Below, in pieces: positions 56,201 through 64,000 of a stretch of DNA of 64,000 bases. Under the pieces are notes generated by a model. That model was given only the letters and a program-made list of their open reading frames with translations, was not told the DNA's origin and did no database searches. The stretch is from contig NC_063260.1 of the NCBI RefSeq assembly GCF_019578655.1, positions 8,682,501 through 8,746,500 on the forward strand. The letters are read 5' to 3'. The position numbers were made by a program, and so were the translations under genes. Every line of letters starts with the position of its first letter. The first letter of the stretch is position 1. The stretch is from Ricinus communis. Its lineage: Eukaryota > Streptophyta > Magnoliopsida > Malpighiales > Euphorbiaceae.

Positions 56201-59200
56201 TCAACATAAAGCTTCAAGAGGTTCCTCACAAGATACTCCAGGGACAAGTGGTGCCCTTCAAATAGAGTAGCTGTATCAGATGAACCGCTGCAATTGCAAT
56301 AACCAAATGCTGTGAATACTGACATTTCTAATTTCTAAATTGAATTGAAGTTTTTGCAATAATCAATTTATATGAACTAGAAGATATTAAATTACCTTCT
56401 ACGAGGCATCCAGCAGTTCAATACTTCGACCATCTTTGCTCTTAGATAAGGGTTTCTGATATACGTTGGACTTGCCATGAGCATGATAATGAAGTTCATA
56501 AAATCATCCTGCCAAGCAATGATAATAGGAACAAAATCATATTAATGGTGAGAAGAAGTTCATAAAAAAATGTGAAGGGCATAATTTCAGGATAAAGCAA
56601 AATAATGCCCACCAAAACGACGCCATCCAAAGCTTTTGGAATCCGAGAAGCAAATATAAGCAATTCCATGGCATCTTCCACAAAATGTTCAGGCAAGGAT
56701 GCAAATTCCATAGGGCATGTTGGTGGCAAAGGCATCCTAAATCCACCAACCAGATCAACCAACCAAACCACCATTAACCGGTAGAACGAAAGTGCACTCT
56801 GAATAAGTGTTTCATCCTTTTGAAAATAGTAACAGAACCAAAAAAAGTTTAGCCACTTAAACCTGACAGATTAAATTAGTCAAAGTCATACAGCTGCATA
56901 GCCACTTTAATCAAGAGGAGATCATATACCCTCAATATTTGAGCTTCATAGCAAAACTTTTCCTGTGAATACAGCTCTAAATCTTTCTCAAGGCGAGCAA
57001 TATCCACCTGCACTTGCGGAGTAGGTGACTGCTCTTGCATGGCTTTTAACGTGGAGAGAGTGTCTTCACATCTTGAAATGTCCTGTCATAAATATTTATT
57101 GGTAAAGAAAAGTTGTTCTGTGTATTTGCACGCATGTCAGAGCAGATTAAATGATATAAAGCAGAGAACATGCCCAGAGTAGAGATGTGGCATATATCTA
57201 TCATCTATCCCAGTATAAAAGGATGTAATTATTACCTGAACTAGATGCTTAAAGTCGGAAAATGCTTTCAACAGACCCAAGTTGAGCACCCTTGCAGTCA
57301 TAAAGAAGCATTCACAAATAAAGGTGTATTTAGCCTTTTGACCACTACTTGATGTAGGCTTATTAGTGCCACTACCAGAACTGGTGGCTTCTTGAGATTG
57401 AAGCAAGCGATTTTCACCATCACTAGATTGCACAGAGACCTCTGTTTTCCCATGATTCCCTTTATTCATCCACTCAGTAACTTCTTCTGACGAAGCATGT
57501 AGAGCTGTCAACCCCCTATGATAGGATGAAAATCAAAGGAAAACTAATAACCTGGACAAGAACATAATGAATAAAAATATATAGAAAAAATAACTTAGCT
57601 ATATAAAGCAATGAATCACCTTAGATCCAAACGATTACTTTCAAAGACATATTGTGGATCAATTTTATCCCTTTTTGTCAAATTTGGATCTAAAAATGGA
57701 TTGCAGAGTCGAAGCATCACAGCACTTAGATTGACAAACATGCCTGAACTTGCACAAGATAAAGGATCAACCTGTAACAAATGTAGAATAAGTCCAGTTA
57801 AAAAAAGAAAAGGCAAACTGTCACCTTTTCAGGAGAAGTGCTGAAAAACCTTGCATGTTGAGTTATATGTATTTCACTGACCAAGATAAAGTTCATGTTA
57901 AATCATAAGCATCCATAAGCATTATAAACACCACATAATTTTTTTTAGAGAAAAAAGCATAAATAGTTCTATACTAGGGTGAGAAACCACCTGTATATGG
58001 GCTCTTGATGAATTTCTATTGATCACCTCAGCAAGATACTGAAGAACATTCTCACGGGTGTCACCATACTTGAGAAGAATTCGGAGAACTTGTTCTAGAC
58101 CGTCGTACAAGTTATTCATAAAAGTCTTGATTGTGGCGAACGAAGATAACAAATCGCTTGGTCGACGAGTTGATACTTCAGAGAAGCACTGCTGCCTGGT
58201 GTTTGAAGAGATCAAGGTTCAAAAGAAAAGCTTATTAGGCAATAAATTTTCTACTCAAGAGAGGTTGAAAACTATAAGTTGAATTCTGAAGTGATCAAAG
58301 CCTTGGCAAAGCCTTAGTACAAGAAATATCATCTTAATAATGAAAATTGTAAGAGGTAAAATTAGAATATTTAACAAATCAAAAAGTAAGAACATAGAAC
58401 TTCAATGATGAATTAAAGCATCAAACGTGATGTGCTACAGCATTAACTAGAGATGTCTAGGAAATAAAGATAGAAATCCTCTCCCTGCTCCGCTGTTAAA
58501 TCCTCAGAAGTCTAAGCAATAGTGGAAACAAACCACCAAATCATGCCAGGCCTGCAACTCTGCCACAAACAAAAGCTGCTAGGCATCCAAGGTGATTTCT
58601 TTATGGCACTAATTCATAATCCTAGCTTCATTCTGGATCAGATTACTCGTGTAAATCTAAATATTTTTAATTTTTTGCTTCTGTAAAGTCAGTTTCTAAT
58701 ATAAATATTATTCATTCTCAAGATTAACTTTTTATCAGATTAAATACCTTTACCTTTAGTTTAGCTACAGGCATTTGCCTCATGAGCTGATCATTATTTT
58801 CCCCTACATTTTGTCTCTAATTCTCAAAGAAAATAAGCATATTAATTAATTCAAGCAAAACAAATACAAGCATATAGAAAGAAAAAAAAAAAAAAAGAAA
58901 GAAAGAAAGAAAGAAAAGCCAAAAATTACATAAGAAGTATGATCTAAACTCACCCAACATCTGGCTCGCTCTTGAAAATAGTATGATCAGGCAAAGCACT
59001 AACATGGAAGAAAGGACCCAAAATACTAGTCATTTCAATAACTCTACCATTCAAATAAGCACCTTTAGGAATCCACCAAGGATGATTAACAAGTGATTTA
59101 ACACCAACAGGATAAGTAATCAAATGCAACAAAGCCCCTAATGGCTGTTGAAAGTTCCCCATAGCAGACACTTTTATAACATTGCCTCTCAAATCCTCAT

Positions 59201-59786
59201 AAAGCCCTTTTAAAATAGGATCCAAGCTATCAAAATCCCCATCTCTAAACATTTCATCCAAAAACCCCACGGGCGGCGGCTGGCTCCCACCACTAATACT
59301 AAACCCGCCTAGAGAAGCAAAAATTAGCGGCAATAACGGCGAAAGAGTTGACTTTTTTGAATCAAAATCACCACCCCCGAACATATCAGGATTGCCCAAA
59401 TGAATTCTACAATAAGAAATAAACAGTCTTTTTGCTTGTTTGATAGATAATTCAAGTTCCAATTTTACGTTTTTATCCTTCATGTTACTAATTTTTCTCT
59501 CTTCTTCAGTTGCACGGCGATAACAACCTAACAGATACTGAAACGGAGGCTCCGACCGGGGAAATTGACCCGACAACCGGTCAATTAAAACTCTTTCGAT
59601 TAGGTCACGACTGAGCTTTAAATCTTTGCCTTCGCTTAAGATCTCAGCTGCTGCCATCTCTAAATAAACGATTCGTGAATCCGTTGTGGAGATTGAGTCA
59701 TCGGTGAGTGAAACTAGTAGGATTTTTCGAAGGATTATATCTTCGATTTCTTGGAGGGATCTTTGGGGCTTTGCAGAGGAAGCCAT
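53277..59786 (-). CDS. PUB1: U-box ubiquitin conjugation factor E4 (UFD2 / PUB1 / MUSE3 type)
   Basis: Sixteen exons join in frame to 1031 residues: 59786-58954, 58195-57991, 57771-57620, 57515-57236, 57082-56930, 56816-56613, 56508-56396, 56287-56173, 55317-55228, 55131-54928, 54834-54739, 54646-54524, 54157-54065, 53949-53785, 53638-53549, 53456-53277. The protein extends ubiquitin chains on substrates already ubiquitinated by an E3. It has the long helical Ufd2P core (for example [51 protein letters not shown]) and a C-terminal U-box starting [20 protein letters not shown]. The length agrees with Arabidopsis At5g15400 (about 1038), where MUSE3 affects turnover of NLR immune receptors; that role is carried over by homology only. 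Every junction keeps the frame and no lesion was found. Intron 8 (55318-56172) contains a possible MITE. Confidence 0.95.
55680..56032. mobile_element. Possible MITE in an intron of the U-box gene
   Basis: The left end gtgtttggtataaatgaaat, then tcattt, mirrors the reverse complement of the right end (gtgtttagttcaaatcctat, then aaaattcattt). GTGTTTGG-type ends with many ATTCATTT motifs are common in plant hAT- or PIF-derived MITEs. The span is about 350 bp and non-coding. The exact ends and target-site duplication are not resolved. Confidence 0.42.
58885..58917. repeat. (GAAA)n/poly(A) microsatellite
   Basis: An A run followed by several GAAA units, in intron 1 of the U-box gene, close to the donor of exon 1. 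Confidence 0.7.
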
Positions 59787-59989
59787 GGTGAATAATTTAA
59801 ATATTATTTTCTCGGCAAAAACAGAAAGTGAGGGTTTTAGAGGACGAGGAGGAGGAGTACGTTTCAGGCAACAAGACTGTTCTTTTGTCAAGGAATAGTT
59901 GGTAAATAACGCGATGCATATAATAAAGCTATAATCTATCTCTTTGTAGTACATATAAAACATTGAACTGATTAAAATAAAATTGTTTT

Positions 59990-60159
59990 CCTATTTCTAT
60001 TCTAATCCTATATCTATTTAATTTAATTTTATAATTCTAATAAAATTAATTAATAATTATTTTTTAATTCTAATAAAATTAATCAGATTCAATCATAATT
60101 TATAATTGTTTCATATACATTTATAATTCGATAAAAATTAATGCATTACTATATATCAC

Positions 60160-60229
<70 letters not shown>

Positions 60230-61090
60230 GTTTAAATAATTCAATATAAACTCTTACAAAAACTAAAAATATTTATAAAATTAAAATTAAAATATTATAT
60301 TTATTAATATATTAATTTATATTTTTTATTTTAATACTTTATCGGAATGATTATTTACTATTTAATATTATATTATATACTAATTTATTAAATAACTTAT
60401 ATTATAATTTTATAATAATAATTTATGCATGTAATGCGTGATAAATAATACTAATATATATATATAAAATCAACTAATTAAAATACTAATAAAATTAATA
60501 AATTAATTACTAATTTAATTTTATCTTAATTCCATATATAATTAATTGTCAATACTCGATTTATGGATCATAACCGGCGTTAGAGAATGAGTAAACTTAA
60601 GACCATTGAAACCCATAGCAAGCTAAAATAGCTAAAGATCGAGATAAACACATACATGATTATAAATTATTAAAACAAATCAGCATTTCACTCATAAATC
60701 TGCACAGAATTAAATTGACCCTCCAGCTAGATTACTAGCAATTATCCCATAATTTTTAACAGACCAAATTAAAATATAAGATACCAAATATACTACTGCT
60801 AAGAGTATAGAATTTCAAATAATTTAAAATAAAAAGGTTAAGATTTAATTACGAAAAGCTTGAAAGGGAAAGAAAAGTCGAGCCGCAAAAGAAATCGGCG
60901 GAGAACATCACAAAAATTTAAAATTAAGACTGTTAGTTTCGAGAATGAGATAAAATCATATATTTGAAGTAAAGTAGCCATAAATGTACGTATGCAATGG
61001 TTGATAAAATAAGGTGGAACATTACAAAATAATAAGTAAATATCATTGCATAATTTAAAATAATTAATTTTTAACTTATAAGGGATGGGC
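59990..61090. other. AT-rich spacer with (AT)n microsatellite
   Basis: This is the upstream flank of the U-box gene. A pure AT dinucleotide tract of more than 50 bp lies at about 60168-60225. No gene was recognised. Confidence 0.5.
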
Positions 61091-61737
61091 ACTTCAGCAG
61101 AACCCTAATCTCAATACTAGTAACTTTTCGTCTCTCTTATTCCAATAGGACTGACGTCCAAAGAGTGAAGCTCAACTAGAGTCCTTAAATCCAGTATGGT
61201 CACTTGATTCCTAATAAAGCCGACGCTTATAGAGCAACGCTCGACCAGAGATCTTTCTCCGGCAATCAAATTCTCACAGCCCAAAGAGTTGTACTCGTCA
61301 AGGAAAATCCCAAAAATATTCCTTTACTACCTGTCCCTGATTAATATCGATGCGCATGCAGTCCTGATGCAACCCATCAGATGGCATGTTCTACTGCCGC
61401 CTCATCCCGAGTCAATATGCAATCATAATATCGGCATTGCAAAAAATGATGTAAAAATAGCAAACAACTTAACTATTATTCAATAACTTATTAAATAATA
61501 TTGAACATCACATAATTTACAGTCGTAAATTCAATTAATTAAATAAATAGTAAATAGATAATTAATTCCATAAAATAATTATTTAGATGAATAATAAATA
61601 ACTAATCTAAAATTTATAAATCAATTAATTGGATAGTTAATAGATAAATAATTTAAATCTATAAATCAATTAATCAAATATAGAATAAGAATTAATAAAA
61701 AATTCCAGCAATATCCATCGTAATAAATAAATAAATA

Positions 61738-61818
<81 letters not shown>

Positions 61819-62422
61819 GATAATAGTATATGTAATAATTATTAATCGAAATTGCTATATTAAATTTGATACGGCACATGCATAGATGATATGATTTTAA
61901 CTCACAGTTCTCCAGCGCCTTGCAGTCTGCTCCTACGCCTCGGATGGAGCTGTCTGGACAGGTGGATTGTCTATTCACAAAAATAACTTAATTAATAAGG
62001 TATTCATAATTTTTTTTCTAGGTCTAGACGCCTAGATTAGACTACCTAAGAAATTTTGACTCAGAAATTCTACCAAAAATTCGGCAGAACTTCTACTAAA
62101 ATATGGACATTTACCCCTTGTATAACGGTTCCAGAACTTTCTAGAAACATTTCAAATATTCCATATTTATATAATGGGAGTCGAGCCGCCAAAACTGCAT
62201 TATTTTTCCAATTCTGCAACACAACCCAAATCACAATACAAAAAATAATTGTTCGGCAAAATAGTATTATTTCACAATACATCACATAAATATTTTTTCT
62301 CTCATTTTATTCAATTAATACAGCCTCAATTTACATAACAAAATATTAACTCCATCTGCAATTAATCTACTGCAATTCTAAAATTAGATTACTAATTAAT
62401 TAATTAATTATGACTAACAATT
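61091..62422 (-). mobile_element. LTR-retrotransposon-derived sequence, minus orientation (LTR-like, decayed)
   Basis: Read on the minus strand, 61830-62290 is homologous to 63310-63770 on the plus strand (shared pieces include ctgtgagttaaa/ttaactcacag, taggtctaga and gtaaatgtccatatttta). Further along on the minus strand, 61091-61450 has GC-richer sequence with the motif gagattagggttctgctgaa, of the kind seen near LTR ends. A long (TA)n tract (61741-61815) interrupts it. The copy appears cut at about 62423 by the plus-oriented LTR. No gag or pol coding was seen. Family assignment (Gypsy, Tekay-like) is tentative. Confidence 0.5.
61741..61816. repeat. (TA)n microsatellite
   Basis: A pure TA tract of about 70 bp. 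A minus-strand frame through it encodes only alternating Ile and Tyr and is not a gene. Confidence 0.92.
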
Positions 62423-62444
62423 TGTAATACCCTATAATAAATAA

Positions 62445-62590
62445 ATAATAAATATTAAATATTAATAAATAAATAAATAAATAATATTATTATATTATTA
62501 TATATAATAATTATATATAATATTATTATATAATATTATTATATATTATTATAATAAATAATAATAAATAATATTATTATATAATATTTT
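62445..62590. repeat. TAA/TTA-rich low-complexity tract
   Basis: Mixed AAT and ATT trinucleotide runs with short inverted pieces. It is low complexity and no further function is visible. Confidence 0.7.
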
Positions 62591-63719
62591 TCTCTTTTTT
62601 TCCCTTTCCCCCCATTTTCTTCTTCTTCTTCTTTTATTTTTCCCTTCCCTCTCCCGTCGCCTCCCAGCTCCCGCTGCCATCGTCTTTCCTTCCCCTCCCT
62701 CGCTGCCACGCCGTTCTCCTCCTTCTTCCTTCCCCCTTACTGTCGACGCCAAGCGAGGAAGAGAAGGAGATGCTGCCGCCAAGCTACCTCCTGTCGCCTT
62801 CCTATCGCCTATTCAACGCCGAAATCAAGCTCCTTACCGTTGAAAACCCATAAGCTAAGCTTTTCCTGTCGTTTTCCGTCATCGGCAGCCTCGGTGGAGC
62901 CTCATTGGAGCAGCACCTTTCCGGCCACGATCCAGTGCCTTCCAGCGACTTTCCAGCCAAAGATTTTGCATTTTCGAACTCCCCGCAACTCAAGCTTCGC
63001 ATAGCAGCTTCCAGATTCAAATTTCGACACCATTGGCAGTACTAGTTTTTCAGACCCAGTATTTTTCGGATACGCAGAATTTTAGATTTTTGGCTCGGTA
63101 TAATTTTATTTAGACTTTAAAAATTATTTTATAATTTTAGAAAATATTGTTGCTATTAATTGTCAATTATAGATAATTTAATTTAATTAGATTTAATTAA
63201 TTGTGACTTAAATATAAATATTATAATTAATTGATATGTTTAATTAATGTGTTGTTTTGTGGTAAATATAGTTGTATTGAATTAGTTTAAATACCAGAAA
63301 ATTTTGTGTGGGTTGGTTGTCAAAATAAATATTATGTCGGACCGTCTGTGAGGTAATTGTGATATGTAGTTTGTTGTAGAGTCGGAAAAAATTATGTAAT
63401 CTTGGTGGCCCGACTTTCATTAATTAATTACAGAATATTTGAAGTATTTCTAACAGGTTCTCAATCTGTTATACAGAGGGTAAATGTCCATATTTTAGAG
63501 GAGGTTCTACTGAATTTTCATTAGAATTTCCGAGTCTAAATTTTTTTAGGCAGTCTAATCTAGGAGTCTAGACCTAGAATAAATTATGAATATCTTATTA
63601 ATTAAGTATTTTCGTGAATAGATAATCTGTTCATCCAGCCAGCTCCACCCGAGGCATAGGAGGAGACTGCAGAGTGCCGCAGAACTGTGAGTTAAAGTCA
63701 TATGATTAACTGTACTTTT

Positions 63720-63809
63720 GTCATGTCTAAATTAAATGTGATGTTAATTGATTAATAATTATTATAATAATTATTAATCAATTAACATCACATTTAATTT
63801 AGACATGAC
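63720..63809. repeat. Perfect 90-bp palindrome
   Basis: Each 45-base arm is the exact reverse complement of the other, with the centre between 63764 and 63765 and no spacer. The outer arm begins gtcatgtctaaattaaatgt and continues to the centre aattatta|taataatt. The match stops immediately outside (t at 63719 versus t at 63810). On the other, minus-oriented LTR-like copy only one arm-like version is present (near 61831-61880). Confidence 0.95.
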
Positions 63810-64000
63810 TTATTATCGTTATTATGAGTAATTTTATTTGATTGATAATTATTACGAATATTATTAGCATTATTATTAGTAAATTTATTTTCGTTATTAT
63901 TGATATCATATTTAATGTTATTTTATTACTATTATTATTATTACACATAATTTTCATGTTTGCTACACTCGAGACTACTAAATTTTAATTCTCAATATGT

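Larger units (their letters stand above)
62423..64000 (+). mobile_element. LTR-like copy, plus orientation, running off the window end
   Basis: A terminus-like TGTAATACCC starts at 62423, as in many plant Gypsy LTRs. An AT-rich tract follows, then a pyrimidine-rich and later GC-rich block (62585-63060), then the part shared in inverted orientation with 61830-62290. The 5 bp before the start are caatt, a candidate target-site duplication that cannot be verified because the other end lies outside. No protein-coding domain is visible, so this may be a long LTR or a solo LTR. Confidence 0.5.

Noticed and set aside
61670..61978. A 102-codon minus-strand frame with Ile-Tyr repeats
   Set aside because: The frame runs through a (TA)n microsatellite and has no protein signature.
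62549..62782. Minus-strand frame rich in Arg, Glu and Gly
   Set aside because: It is a translation of the pyrimidine-rich LTR block and biased by low complexity.
1..64000. CRISPR arrays, operons, Shine-Dalgarno sites or prophage
   Set aside because: The window is plant nuclear DNA with spliced genes. The regular repeats found are microsatellites or transposon ends.

Overview
The window is nuclear DNA of a eudicot plant. Genes have many introns with GT..AG borders, intergenic DNA is very AT-rich, plastid transit peptides are present, and there is a nuclear tRNA-Gly and plant-specific families (phytocyanins, PLS-type PPR, UPF0301, DUF863, UGT). The proteins look most like rosids, perhaps Malpighiales/Euphorbiaceae; the species is a guess. 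Exon coordinates were worked out by hand from splice sites and frame continuity. No BLAST, RNA or repeat search was possible.

Layout. (1) 1-2.9 kb: repeat-rich flank with a small inverted-repeat element. (2) 2.9-6.2 kb, minus: a DUF3598 protein, probable BFA1 (chloroplast ATP synthase assembly). (3) 8.5-18.1 kb, minus: two early-nodulin-like phytocyanin genes with the same intron position. Between them lie two neighbouring Pack-MULE elements carrying pieces of host genes: MYC2 in the first, N-acetylglutamate kinase plus a 3-hydroxyisobutyrate dehydrogenase-like gene in the second. (4) 19.0-21.3 kb: a third element with terminal inverted repeats (TIRs), holding a nested hAT-like element. (5) 22.6-33.3 kb: plastid chorismate mutase 1 (minus), tRNA-Gly(UCC) (minus), an intronless PPR gene (plus), a UPF0301 relic and an intact UPF0301 gene (plus). 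(6) 33.3-39 kb: AT-rich spacer and the leader of the next gene. (7) 39.0-43.1 kb, plus: a DUF863 protein. (8) 44.3-47.0 kb, plus: a saccharopine-dehydrogenase-like oxidoreductase followed by a decayed copy of its last exon. (9) 48.1-49.5 kb, minus: an intronless UGT resembling UGT708 C-glycosyltransferases. (10) 50.3-52.6 kb, plus: a SpoU/TrmH RNA methyltransferase. (11) 53.3-59.8 kb, minus: a 16-exon U-box E4 ubiquitin ligase (UFD2/PUB1/MUSE3 type). (12) 60-64 kb: TA microsatellites and two LTR-like copies in inverted orientation, one with a perfect 90-bp palindrome.

The genes do not form a pathway. From memory, the order BFA1 - CM1 - PPR - UPF0301 matches Arabidopsis chromosome 3 (At3g29185, At3g29200, At3g29230, At3g29240), so the left half appears to be a conserved microsyntenic block into which the phytocyanin pair and transposons are interleaved. 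The strongest unusual signal is the pair of adjacent gene-capturing MULEs, which share a TIR core motif; the first has an exact 9-bp target-site duplication.
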